NCBI GenBank assembly: GCA_937625935.1
Contig: OW569374.1
Span: forward strand, 62,001-126,000
Length of the DNA stretch: 64,000 nt
Reading direction: 5' to 3'
DNA from: Tetramitus jugosus
Taxonomy: Eukaryota > Heterolobosea > Eutetramitea > Acrasida > Vahlkampfiidae
The position numbers were made by a program, and so were the translations under genes. The notes beneath the pieces were generated by a model. The model made no database searches and was not told the DNA's origin. It saw only the letters and a program-made list of their open reading frames with translations. This document shows positions 50,263 to 59,396 of this stretch, one piece after another (within the stretch, counting starts at the first letter, position 1; the number at the start of each line of letters is the position of its first letter).

Positions 50263-50731
50263 ATTTGTATTGACTTTTCACAATTTTTGGCACCGATGAG
50301 GAATGAGATCTGAAAGTACCTTTTGTGGCGCGAGTTGTTTGAAAGAGTAAAAGAACAAGGAACGAGAAGGAGGAATTCAAGGAGGTCATGAGACCATCAA
50401 ATCAATGTCTCGATAAACTTTTGAACGATCTCAAATTATTGTTAACTTCTGTTGTTTGTACAAGAAAATGGGACCACAACTCGGAATAGAGCGTAATCCC
50501 ACGAGCCACTTTGTGACTCTGGACAGTGAAGGTTTGTTCAACTTGGTAGTGATTCGAATAAAATTCTCGATTCACGAGTTCAGCTTAAATCCTCGGCTAA
50601 TACATGACTCCTTTCCCTAACAATTATGGTTTCACTCCCTGAGGAGTTTCGAGATTGAAGTACCGATTCCTTCTGAACTACAGGCACAACTAACGAAGAA
50701 AAAAGTAGTTGTTTGAGTTTAATGTCCAAAA
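50263..50731. other. Intergenic between 5S and sugar kinase
   Basis: About 470 bases with no convincing frame, RNA gene or repeat. A TGGCGCGAG string near 50325 resembles an E2F core but has no gene nearby to regulate on a suitable strand. The right end is the 3' region of the minus-strand kinase gene. Confidence 0.3.
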
Positions 50732-51907
50732 TTACAGCTCTCTTCGAAAAGAACAATACTTTTTCAATCCCTTCTCTAATCCAATCTCAGAACACACACA
50801 ACCGGCGAGGATAGATGACTCTTGAAGAGCAGAACCTTCATTGAAAGTGGAAGATGTCAGAGAGAGAATGAGTCCTGCATGAAATGAATCTCCAGCACAT
50901 GTGGTATCCCTCACAGATAATTGTTTAAAGGCATCACAATGTATAAGGATAAGAGAGTCTTCCAACAGAGAATAGGAGACAATAGGTCGCTCATTATCTA
51001 CCACAACTGACTCGCTCACCATCTTCTGGATAATGTTACGAACGGAAGTGTTCTGGAACTGATGGAGTTGACTCTCTTCCAAGAAATCTTGTCTCCTGGT
51101 CAGTAACAAGCTTCCTCTTGATCCTATGCTAACATTTACAAAAGAGTTGTTTACCATATGCTTCATCCTTCGAAACAAGTGGATCATCACATCAATCTTT
51201 GTTTCCGCAGACAAATCGAGTAATCTCTCGTGTGCGATGTACTCTTCAACGAACGATTCTGAGCATACGATATACTGAACATACTCTATTAGATCAAGCA
51301 ATTCTGGTTCAGATGGCTTTATTCGCTCAAGTTCAAGCATTATGCTGACTCTCTCATCGCGAACATTCAGATCGGTCAACTGACAGTGCCTCATGAGCTC
51401 TCTGGCTGCTGTTAAATGTCTACCGTCCAAGAACAGAAACGTAACACCAGAAAGAAACTGCTCAGCACAAGAACTCGTCAATGTTAGTTCACTGGTCGAT
51501 GTGGGGCAGTGAATAATGGTTCTCTGTTGACAATTCTCACCACTCACAATGATATGACTCACTGCGGTACTGCCCTCGGCAACAACAACAAATTGTGAAT
51601 CGATACGCGATGTTTCATGATTCAAAACAGATAGAACATGTTGACCAAACACATCAGATCCAATCTTTGAGAGGAATCGACAAGATGGTGACTTGATCTC
51701 TTCAGCAGGCAGACTGTCAGCCTCTTCGTACTTCAAGTCCATACTACTAGACAAAAGGGACGAGAGTGCGATCATGACATTTGCTGCATTTCCACCAACT
51801 TCGACATGGGATGATGAATCAGCCCGAGATTTTGTGTCTGGTTGAGGGAATTGTCTCATTGTGCTGTACATGTCCAGACAACAAACACCACAACCTGCTA
51901 TGATCAT
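50732..51907 (-). CDS. PfkB-family carbohydrate kinase
   Basis: The product has 391 residues. The N-terminal VCCLDMY, the first PfkB signature VEVGGNAANVMIALS (~35-50) and the second signature in RDTTCAGDSFHAGLIL (~330-345) identify the family. The anion-hole motif is CAGD instead of the commoner GAGD or AAGD; the catalytic Asp is present. The HCPTSTSELTL stretch and strand order are closest to the ketohexokinase/ribokinase branch, but the sugar cannot be read from the sequence. A 20-30-residue insert at ~55-80 is rich in Ser/Asp. The start is the only ATG that precedes the first strand of the fold. Confidence 0.85.
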   Translation of the reverse strand: MIIAGCGVCCLDMYSTMRQFPQPDTKSRADSSSHVEVGGNAANVMIALSSLLSSSMDLKYEEADSLPAEEIKSPSCRFLSKIGSDVFGQHVLSVLNHETSRIDSQFVVVAEGSTAVSHIIVSGENCQQRTIIHCPTSTSELTLTSSCAEQFLSGVTFLFLDGRHLTAARELMRHCQLTDLNVRDERVSIMLELERIKPSEPELLDLIEYVQYIVCSESFVEEYIAHERLLDLSAETKIDVMIHLFRRMKHMVNNSFVNVSIGSRGSLLLTRRQDFLEESQLHQFQNTSVRNIIQKMVSESVVVDNERPIVSYSLLEDSLILIHCDAFKQLSVRDTTCAGDSFHAGLILSLTSSTFNEGSALQESSILAGCVCSEIGLEKGLKKYCSFRREL

Positions 51908-52143
51908 TGTCTGTTGTTTTTTTGCTTACGTTTTTTCAATTCTTTTTCCAGATCTCCATTGCTTGGAGGTGTTCCATCTACTGATATCATCAGCCCCACC
52001 AAAGCATTTCCGTCCTTTTCTATCTCTATTGGCCAAAGAAAACTACACAAGAATCGAAAGGACCATCGCACGCATTTGGTAGTGTCGCGTATTTTTTGGA
52101 AAAGCGTTTTTTGGATAATAAAATAGTCGATATTACAATACAG

Positions 52144-52216
52144 AGCATCTTGGCGCAGCGGTTAGCGCGACGGGCTCATAACCCGTAGGTCCCAGGATCG
52201 ATACCTGGAGATGCTA
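52144..52216 (+). tRNA. Initiator tRNA-Met (CAU)
   Basis: A 73-nt cloverleaf with anticodon CAT in CTCATAA. Initiator features are all visible: A1-T72 closes the acceptor stem (AGCATCT with AGATGCT), three consecutive G-C pairs end the anticodon stem (GGG/CCC), and the T-loop reads ATCGATA with A54 and A60 in place of the usual TTC. The A box is TGGCGCAGCGG and the B box GGATCGATACC. There is no intron. It lies in the 463-base gap (51908-52370) between the divergent sugar kinase and MAPK genes; the rest of the gap is leader/promoter. Confidence 0.95.
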
Positions 52217-52225
52217 AAATCAACC

Positions 52226-52231
52226 TTTTTT
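52226..52231 (+). terminator. RNA polymerase III T-run after tRNA
   Basis: TTTTTT begins 9 bases beyond the tRNA 3' end, a standard polymerase III stop. Confidence 0.8.
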
Positions 52232-52370
52232 CTTTTTGAAGACCATAGAAGAACTTGAACGAACAAGGTACTTTTTGTTCCTCAGACCTTGACTCGATCG
52301 ATCCCAACACACCCACAAAAACGCTCTGGCCGAACAAATAACCCCAAAAGCTAAAATCAAGAAAGCAAGC

Positions 52371-54200
52371 ATGAGAGTACTGGACCTATTGAACCGTTTC
52401 ATTACGAATCCATCCAAAATGAACCACAACGACTGTGACATCCCTTCATTTGTTGCTTCACTGCCTCAAATCTCTCCTCAGACGACTTCTCCCATCATCA
52501 GTGATAGTGGTGGTGGAGCTTCCTCTTTAGCTTCGTTGGCCAGTGAAGTAAATGTGTTGCCTGATGATCCATCTGAAGAACAAGTCAGGAATGCGACCAA
52601 TGAGCAATTGGAGCAGTACATTGAGAGACACAAGTACATTGTGTCGAATGACAAGAGTGTAAAGGTTATGGTCCCATCTCAGAGCATTATGAAATCACTG
52701 GTCGGTATAGAGTACTTGAGAAGGATTGATGAGTCAGAGAGTAGAGATTCGGAAGCTTGGATGTTCCCTGAGAATAGCTCAACATCAACAATAACAACTG
52801 GAGTTGATGTTGTTGAAGATAGGGATAAGACAGTGGATGACGATACAGAGATTATTAATGTGGTGGACGATGTAAATGAAACAGATGTTGAACATGGCAA
52901 TGATGATGACAAAGATGGTGAAGATGGTGAAGATGGTGACGACGAAGATCACAATGTTGAGAATCATGTGAAATCGATTATTGACGTTGATGAGAAACAA
53001 AATGTTGAAAAAGATGACACAATAGTGGAGCATGCAATTACGAAGAAAGAGTATCTAGCAGAGTTTGAGCGTATGATATTGACGCCACCTACGCCTTCAC
53101 CTGCATCAAACGACTATTGCGTGTGTACAATGCGCAACGGTGTGACATTTGTATTACCTGTTCGATATAAGATCGAAAATGTGTTAGGTTCTGGATCGTA
53201 TGGCCTAGTAGTGAAAGCATATGATGAACATTTGGGCAGGCATGTGGCCATAAAGAAAATTAGTTCAGTGTTTGACGAGAATGAAGAATATCAAAAGCGA
53301 ATATGGAGAGAAGTGACAATCATGAAGCACTTGAACGGCAACGAGAGTATTGTTCAGTTGTTAGATATTATTGCGCCTCCCTCGTACGACGAATTCAATG
53401 ATATCTACGTGGTCATGGACCATATGGAGTGTGATATGAATCGATTATTGAGGAGCGATCAAGACATCAACGAACAAGCCATTGCATTCTTCCTCTATGT
53501 AATTCTATATGGCCTAAAATATATGCACTCTGCTGGAATTGTTCACAGAGATATTAAGCCAAGTAATTTATTGATCAACTCCGACATGGATGTAAAGATA
53601 TGTGACTTTGGATTGTCTCGTGTCATTGGTCTGGAAGAAGCCGATGAAGAAGCAAGAACCATGTATGTTGTCTCTCGGTGGTACAGAGCCCCAGAGTTGA
53701 TTCTAGAGTACAAGGATGCGTCGTTCCCAGTGGACATGTGGTCACTGGGCTGTATTTTTGCCGAGATGCTGCTTCCAAGAGGAAAACGAACTCCATTGTT
53801 CAAGGGAGACAGCTCACTTAAACAATTGGGCTTTATTATGAAGTTTGTGGGCAGTCAGAGATTATCTGATATCAAGGGCAGTCCCAGAGCAGCTCTCTAC
53901 GTTCAAAAGACCTATCAAAACATTCCAAAGCAAAATTTGAGTGAAATGTTCCCGAACGCCAGTGAATCTGCCTTGGATTTGCTCAATGGAATGCTACAGT
54001 TCAATCCAAACAAGAGAATAACAGTGGATGAAGCTCTAAAGCATCCTTTCCTGGAACAATTGTATGACAGCTCCGAAGAGTTGTGCGACAAGCTATACAT
54101 GTGGTATGATCGAAGCAAAATGTCGGGTCATTTGAAGAGAGTATTATATGAGACCATAATACAACAACAGGCACCACAAACAACAGGTGATACACAATAA
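52371..54200 (+). CDS. MAP kinase with TMY activation motif and acidic N-extension
   Basis: The intronless frame encodes 609 residues; an ATG 16 codons further in (before NHNDCDIPSFV) is an equally good start. Residues ~1-255 are a non-kinase extension, acidic and Asp/Val-rich at ~140-215. The kinase domain runs ~265-560: glycine loop LGSGSYGLVV, lysine in VAIKKI, MDHMECDMNRLL (the E-T-D-L-like hinge), VHRDIKPSNLLI, DFGLSRV, activation segment TMYVVSRWYRAPE, and the SLGCIFAEML block of MAPKs and CDKs. Helix order and RWYRAPE identify the MAPK family. The dual phospho-site is Thr-Met-Tyr rather than TEY, TGY, TPY or TDY. It would act in the cytosol and nucleus below a MAP2K. It converges on the alpha-tubulin gene. 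Confidence 0.9.
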   Translation: MRVLDLLNRFITNPSKMNHNDCDIPSFVASLPQISPQTTSPIISDSGGGASSLASLASEVNVLPDDPSEEQVRNATNEQLEQYIERHKYIVSNDKSVKVMVPSQSIMKSLVGIEYLRRIDESESRDSEAWMFPENSSTSTITTGVDVVEDRDKTVDDDTEIINVVDDVNETDVEHGNDDDKDGEDGEDGDDEDHNVENHVKSIIDVDEKQNVEKDDTIVEHAITKKEYLAEFERMILTPPTPSPASNDYCVCTMRNGVTFVLPVRYKIENVLGSGSYGLVVKAYDEHLGRHVAIKKISSVFDENEEYQKRIWREVTIMKHLNGNESIVQLLDIIAPPSYDEFNDIYVVMDHMECDMNRLLRSDQDINEQAIAFFLYVILYGLKYMHSAGIVHRDIKPSNLLINSDMDVKICDFGLSRVIGLEEADEEARTMYVVSRWYRAPELILEYKDASFPVDMWSLGCIFAEMLLPRGKRTPLFKGDSSLKQLGFIMKFVGSQRLSDIKGSPRAALYVQKTYQNIPKQNLSEMFPNASESALDLLNGMLQFNPNKRITVDEALKHPFLEQLYDSSEELCDKLYMWYDRSKMSGHLKRVLYETIIQQQAPQTTGDTQ

Positions 54201-54563
54201 AGAATAACAAATGGGAATCATGGAGATATTCGTAATCAATGATGCTCATACAACAAGTAACGTTAATGATATATACCTTTTTATCATCATCTTCCCGCCA
54301 TTCACGCTGAGTGAAACGAGTCCCTGTCCAATATCTGAAAAAATATTTTGAAAAAACAAAATTTTTGAAAGACGATGTGGTTTTTGTTCCCTGCCAAGCA
54401 TCTTAAACAACTAACGCTAATTCCTCAACTACCCGAGAATTTAAAACTTTGCCAGTTGAGTGGTTACAAGAAAAAAGGATGTTTGAATAATTATTTGTTT
54501 GTTTTTAATTCTTGTTGAGCACACTTAGGGTCAACAAGTGTTTTGCATTTTGATATCAGAAAC
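54201..54563. other. 3' intergenic region between MAPK and alpha-tubulin
   Basis: 363 bases separate the two convergent stops. No separate gene is certain. On the minus strand, 54277-54334 looks exon-like: it is preceded by a strong acceptor (TTTTTTCAG), followed by GTATAT, and in phase with the donor that overlaps the tubulin stop. I do not annotate it as coding. Confidence 0.3.
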
Positions 54564-55913
54564 TTACATTTCTTCTTGATCGTCGTGCATGGACTCTTCG
54601 TGAGTTTCCTTGGAAATCTCCTCGTAGTCCTTCTCCAAAGCAGCCAAATCTTCTCTGGCCTCGGAGAACTCACCTTCTTCCATACCTTCACCGACATACC
54701 AGTGAACGAAGGCTCTCTTGGCGTACATCAAGTCGAACTTTTCGTTCATTCTTGCGAACACTTCAGCGATAGCAGTAGAGTTGGAGATCAATGCACAGCT
54801 CTTGTCAACAGGAGCCATGTCGCTTCCTGGAACAAAGGTTGGGGATTGAGAGTTCATACCAATCTTGAATGAGCATGGAGACCATTCAACGAATTGAATG
54901 TTTTGCTTGGTCTTCATAACCTTCAATGCATCAGTAACATCCTTTTGGACAATGTCACCTCTGTACATGAGGCAGCAAGAGACGTACTTGCCGTGAGATG
55001 GGTTACACTTGGCCATCATGTTTTGTGGTTCAAAGACAGCACTAGTCAACTCGAATGCAGAGTTTTGGACACAGTGCATCTCGCTGGTGGAGACAACAGG
55101 AGCCAAAGAGGACAACATGAAGTGGATTCTTGGATATGGAACCAAATTGGTTTGGAATTCGTTCAAATCAACGTTCAAAGAACCAGAGAATCTCAAACTG
55201 GTGGTCAAGCTGGAGACGACTTGAGCAACCATTCTGTTCAAGTTGGAGTAGTTTGGTCTTTCAATCTTCAATCTGTTCTTGCAAATGTCATAGATGGCTT
55301 CATTGTCCAAGACAACGTTGACATCAGTGTGTTCCAAGAGACCGTGAGTGGACAAAACAGAGTTGAATGGCTCAACAACAGAGGTGGCAACTTGAGGAGA
55401 TGGATAGACGGTGAAACCGAGCTTGCTCTTTCTGACATAGTCAACACCGAGTCTTTCCATGAGGAGAGAACCGAAACCGGATCCTGTACCTCCACCAACA
55501 GAGTTGAAGATCATGAAACCTTGCAAGCTAGAACAGCTGTCTGCAACCTTTCTGATGGTATCAACAGCAACATCGACCAAGTCCTTTCCGACAGTGTATC
55601 TACCTCTGGCAAAGTTGTTGGCAGCATCTTCCTTGCCCTTGATCAATTGACCTGGGTGGTACAATTCCTTGTAGTCACCAGATCTGATGGCATCGATCAC
55701 ACTAGGTTCGAGATCGATCATGACAGATCTTGGAACGTACTTGCCTCTTCCAGTTTCGTTGAAGAAGACGGAGCAGTCGTCCTTGACATCGTGGTTTTGG
55801 TCTCTGGTACCATCAGGCTTGATTCCGTGCTCGAGGCAGTACAATTCCCAGCATGCGTTACCAACTTGGATACCGGCTTGACCAATGTGGAGTGAAATAA
55901 TTTCGCGAGTCAT
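54564..55913 (-). CDS. TUBA: Divergent mitotic-type alpha-tubulin
   Basis: The product has 449 residues. It is alpha-tubulin by [20 protein letters not shown] at the start, the [19 protein letters not shown] loop, YNSVLSTH-like [16 protein letters not shown], and the C-terminal [20 protein letters not shown]. Catalytic Glu in ALEKDYEE-type H8/T7 regions is preserved as far as I can see. It departs from axonemal alpha-tubulins in the H1-S2 loop ([15 protein letters not shown]), which is three residues shorter and has no Lys40 equivalent, and in the C-terminus, which ends DDQEEM with no terminal Tyr or Phe. The N-terminus is MTREI instead of MREI. These features match mitosis-specific alpha-tubulins reported for Naegleria (family knowledge). 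The stop TAA lies inside a GTAAGT donor-like sequence. Confidence 0.92.
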   Translation of the reverse strand: MTREIISLHIGQAGIQVGNACWELYCLEHGIKPDGTRDQNHDVKDDCSVFFNETGRGKYVPRSVMIDLEPSVIDAIRSGDYKELYHPGQLIKGKEDAANNFARGRYTVGKDLVDVAVDTIRKVADSCSSLQGFMIFNSVGGGTGSGFGSLLMERLGVDYVRKSKLGFTVYPSPQVATSVVEPFNSVLSTHGLLEHTDVNVVLDNEAIYDICKNRLKIERPNYSNLNRMVAQVVSSLTTSLRFSGSLNVDLNEFQTNLVPYPRIHFMLSSLAPVVSTSEMHCVQNSAFELTSAVFEPQNMMAKCNPSHGKYVSCCLMYRGDIVQKDVTDALKVMKTKQNIQFVEWSPCSFKIGMNSQSPTFVPGSDMAPVDKSCALISNSTAIAEVFARMNEKFDLMYAKRAFVHWYVGEGMEEGEFSEAREDLAALEKDYEEISKETHEESMHDDQEEM

Positions 55914-56102
55914 TTTTCTTAAAAGTTCTTGTTATAGTAAGTAGCAATAGATTACTCTGGTCCTGTGTAATGAAGGATGAGTGTGTGTATATTGTTTAGG
56001 TAGTGTGTTTTGTTTGTTTTGAGAAATGAAAATCCTTGGTGTGGGTGTCACAATTTAAATATGTGACAGCAAACGTCAACACTTTTCATAACGGTGAAAA
56101 AT

Positions 56103-56111
56103 GGCGCGAAA
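56103..56111 (-). promoter_or_regulatory. E2F/DP consensus site upstream of alpha-tubulin
   Basis: On the minus strand it reads TTTCGCGCC, within TTTTTCGCGCCATTTTT, a full match to the E2F consensus TTTSSCGC. It is about 190 bases upstream of the tubulin ATG. TATTTAAATTG on the same strand (~56050-56060) is a TATA candidate between them. A second GCGC core lies near 56127. The binding role is inferred. Confidence 0.45.
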
Positions 56112-56216
56112 AACCAAAAGAAAAGAGCGCGACTTTGCTTGTAACGAAAAATGTCTTTACAAAAACGATGAAGCGATTACAGTAAAATGAAACGAAAAAT
56201 AAAATAAAAGTAACGT

Positions 56217-57709
56217 TTAATAGGGCGAATGTTCAACAGTATTTTTCTGTAGATAATCTTCCAGTGTCTCCATCATTCGATCACTCGAGTGTATTTCAGT
56301 GTCAGACATGGCCATCATCTTTTTAGTATTCTTCTTCATTCCCTCATGTGTGGCCGTTCCACGCTTTGTAATCAAAAAGTTATACACGGTAGCAGGAATT
56401 GATCCCTTCAAATCTATCCAAGCAGTTTCATAGTACTTACACCGGGTGTTTTCATCGTTTGCTTGTTCGATGATTACACCACAGATTCCTTCACCTCGAA
56501 TGGTTTTGTTCTTGGATGAAGGTGGCTCAATGCCCTGAATCGTCTTTCTCAAGAAAATATATCTCTTCCAGTTCAAGTATGAAAATGTTTCCATCTTGAG
56601 TGAACTCGAGAAGACAAACTCGCGGTCAGACATGATTGGAAATCGATATCTTTCATGTGTGATCGTACTCGAGTACTTGCACTTGTCACTCTTCCTGTAA
56701 TCAAGGAATTTTTGACCGGCAAAGAGATTGTCTGTTTGAGCACGAATCTCAATCGCAGCAATCGTCTTCAATAACAGTTCTGGCGAAACTGGTAAATATC
56801 CTATTGTTTTCTGAAGTTTGATGCTCTTGCCTTCGTAGCCAGCAAGCTTCGTACCATTTGTCGAAACAAAAATGGCCACTTCTTCATTGTTCAACACACG
56901 TTTCCACTTGTTGTCATCAGTGCTCGATTCAGAGAGACTCCACCTCTTAAACGTCTCAAACTCAAAATCAGTAAACAGCGGAGTATTCACATTGAATGAA
57001 TTAATGGTTGATCGTTCAGACTTGGATGTTGAAGACTCTGTGCACGATGATGTGTCATCTGCTGCAGTGCTGTTCCGACTGGCAATCGGTTGGAAAAAGT
57101 GTGGACACTTGGTCAATAGCTCTTCACAGGCAAGTGATGGCACAAACGACTTCCATATCTCGTCCTTGAGTTGAATCATGAGAATGCTGGATGCGGATTC
57201 AAACAGTGTTTTGGAGCAATGTTCCTTGCTGCATGATTCCAGGAATTGGGCATGAAGTGTCTCTATGAGTGCAATGGGAATTTGGTTGTGTAGCTTTGTG
57301 TTGACTTCAATGTTTTTTGATTGTTGTTGTTGTGTTTGTTGCTTATTGTCATTGCTTTTTGGCAAAAACTTTTCAAAAATGTCTAGAGCTTTCCTGTATC
57401 GGTTAGGATGAGATTTCAGGTTGGAATACTCTTCTGCCATCTCGATAAAGTTGGCCAAATCTGTACGAACACAAAATAGTCATGGCGGCATATTATTGTA
57501 AAACGTCAACAGTTGAAGTGTCAGTCAAAAAATTTTCGACATTGGGGAAAATTCGAATCGAGTCATTTTAAAAACGTACCTGCAGCGTTCACCGTTTCCA
57601 GATATTTAATGAAATAGATTTTCGCTTGTTCATCGTCAAACACATTCTCCAACGTTAATTCGAATCTGTGTGTACTGCCGTTATTGTCGTTGGATGCGAT
57701 TGTTGTCAT
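56217..57709 (-). CDS. RGS-START domain protein
   Basis: Exons 57580-57709 and 56217-57460 (119-nt intron, donor GTACGT, acceptor GTACAG) give 457 residues. Residues ~17-165 are an RGS domain: FELTLENVFDDEQAKIYFIK, YLETVNAADLANFIEMAEEY across the exon join, a Gln/Asn-rich insert, then a helix with ESASSILMIQLKDEIWKSFV. Residues ~225-440 look like a START lipid-binding domain: WKRVLNNEEVAIFVS, YLPVSPELLLKTIAAIE, SSTITHERYRFPIMSDREFV and a C-terminal helix near SIPATVYNFLITKRGTA. The inferred role is a G-alpha GAP that also binds or senses a lipid, tethering it to a membrane. It has no transmembrane helix. It reads towards the 3' side of the tubulin promoter, 300 bases away. Confidence 0.72.
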
Positions 57710-57790
57710 TTTTTAAAAATTTGAATGGGAGACACTTCAATAATTTCCCTGTGTGTGGTAAATGTCGCGAGGTGAGAGATATTTGAGATT

Positions 57791-57982
57791 ATGATGATAT
57801 TGGATTGGATTGTTGTTTGTTTTGTTGCTTGGTGGTGCGAATTTCTTGGCAGAGAGAGAATCGTGACACAACAAAAGAGGATTCTTGAAGGTCAGGGGTC
57901 AGCTTTAGCAGCTGGAGACCACCAGAAGAAGTTCGCACCCGCTTTTTTGGGTAAATCGGTTCCAATTGAGCTCAACAGATGA
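57791..57982 (+). CDS. Possible small membrane protein (63 residues)
   Basis: A frame with a proper ATG encodes one hydrophobic helix (MILDWIVVCFVAWWCEFLG) followed by a basic/polar tail (RIVTQQKRILEGQGSALAAG) with coding-like composition. It lies in the 400-base divergent gap between the RGS-START and 58111 genes. I recognise no family; small membrane subunits of this length are often missed. The rest of the gap (57710-58110) shows only leader sequence. Confidence 0.3.
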   Translation: MMILDWIVVCFVAWWCEFLGRERIVTQQKRILEGQGSALAAGDHQKKFAPAFLGKSVPIELNR

Positions 57983-58110
57983 CGATGACAACTGCGGTGA
58001 CACCGATATCGGCCAAAAAAATAATGACGGAGAATTTATGAAGTGAGATATAAATTACTTGGTTCGGAGATCAAAAATTGAACCTTTGGCAGTTTTTATC
58101 CTCTTGTGTG

Positions 58111-59210
58111 ATGGTGCAAGAAACGCTTCCGAAGACAACCATGAATTCGTCACCTGCACCACCCCAGAATGAAAAATTTGTTACCATTTCCCTCCTACTC
58201 ATTCTCAATGCCCTTCTGGTATTGTGTGTTGGAGGGACATCTCACGTCACCCAAAACACAGTAAGTATTCGAACACACACAAAGGAGTTCCTGTGGTTAA
58301 TCTTTGATCATTTGTTTTTGAATCATTATTGGGCAAACTAATGCACTTTAGAAAATGATTATTTTGTTTGTTTGCAGTGCCATCAGCATTTTGAGCAGTG
58401 TCTCCTTTTTCTTCAAATTCAGAACATACCATTTACTTCGAGTCAATACAAGAGAGGAGTCCAATAATGCTGCGTGGCTCTGTCCACGACAATGCTACAA
58501 TACCAATCAAAGAGATCTTGCCTCTGCAAAAGCTGTAAGGGAGTTCTACAATTCCCCTCAGGACGAGCTGAATGGTTCAATGATTGATTCTCCTCATCCA
58601 AAGATCAGGTATCGATTGGATAAGTGGGAGTACGAACCTGGGAGAAGGAGATTTTTCTGCTTTTTCAATCCAATTTCAGTGGTCGGTTTGACAATTGTTC
58701 AATACAATTGTCTAGATGATCAATACAAGCTAACGTTGGTTGTGTTTAGTGTCATTCATAGCTTGATGGTAAGTTTGTGTTTTCAATGTTTAGGTACCGA
58801 AAATGAACTTATACTATTTTCTGTAGATGCATTTTATGACGAGAAGATATGAAACGAGTCAAATTCATCAGATGTTGATCAATAATGAAGCCATGTTTGA
58901 ACAGATGAGAACAAGTGATGTTGTCTGGAACACTGCTTCTCATCTTGTCTTAAAGAAGAGATCCAATCCCTACTTGCCGACATTGGAGTTAAACTCAATC
59001 GCAAATGTACCTACTTATGTCGATGATTCTTATGTTCCAACATCGGCAATGGATTATGATGATATGGACGAGGACGACGACTTTGAAGTCCACGAGGACA
59101 CTGAGAAAAAATTAGAGATGAGAAGGAATTCTTTGGCTCAAAGAGAGGAATTTATGCAGTGCCAAAGAGAGATTAACCAGGAGATTCAGCAAGCTCTCTC
59201 AAACTACTAA
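58111..59210 (+). CDS. Multipass membrane protein, unknown family
   Basis: Three exons, 58111-58260, 58352-58768 and 58827-59210, all phase-0 joins, give 316 residues. Introns are 91 and 58 nt (both donors GTAAGT; acceptors CTTTAG and CTGTAG). The acceptor at 58351 is chosen over a later TTTGCAG because only it keeps the frame. Helices are at ~20-40 (KFVTISLLLILNALLVLCV), ~51-72 (MIILFVCSAISILSSVSFFF) and two more around FFCFFNPISVVGLTIVQYN and LTLVVFSVIHSLM. A conserved-looking soluble loop between them has WLCPRQCYNTNQRD. The C-terminal ~100 residues are cytosolic and acidic/helical. The exon joins are confident because each continues a helix, but the function is unknown. Confidence 0.62.
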
Positions 59211-59396
59211 GACCAGTAAAGATCTTTCTGTTGATTCGATAGATGATTTATTCCTATTTCAAACAATTGTCCTATCCTATGACCATATTTGTCGTTTCCC
59301 TCGTCTGTCAAATTGTGCAGCATCGGATAACCCCTTGCTTTTGTTGAACATCCAAACAAACTAACAATCTCCCTGTTCATCTTCTATTAATCATTG

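Noticed and set aside
52145-52214. Reading the tRNA as elongator tRNA-Met starting at G52145
   Set aside because: A 7-bp stem from 52144 with A1-T72, the GGG/CCC pairs and the ATCGATA T-loop are initiator-specific.
54894-55895. A 333-codon + strand frame antisense to alpha-tubulin
   Set aside because: Tubulin codon usage leaves the opposite frame open; no domain or leader is present.
58352-58378. TTTGCAG acceptor near 58378 as the start of exon 2 of the 58111 gene
   Set aside because: It gives an early stop in the phase set by exon 1; the CTTTAG acceptor at 58351 keeps the frame and the membrane helix.
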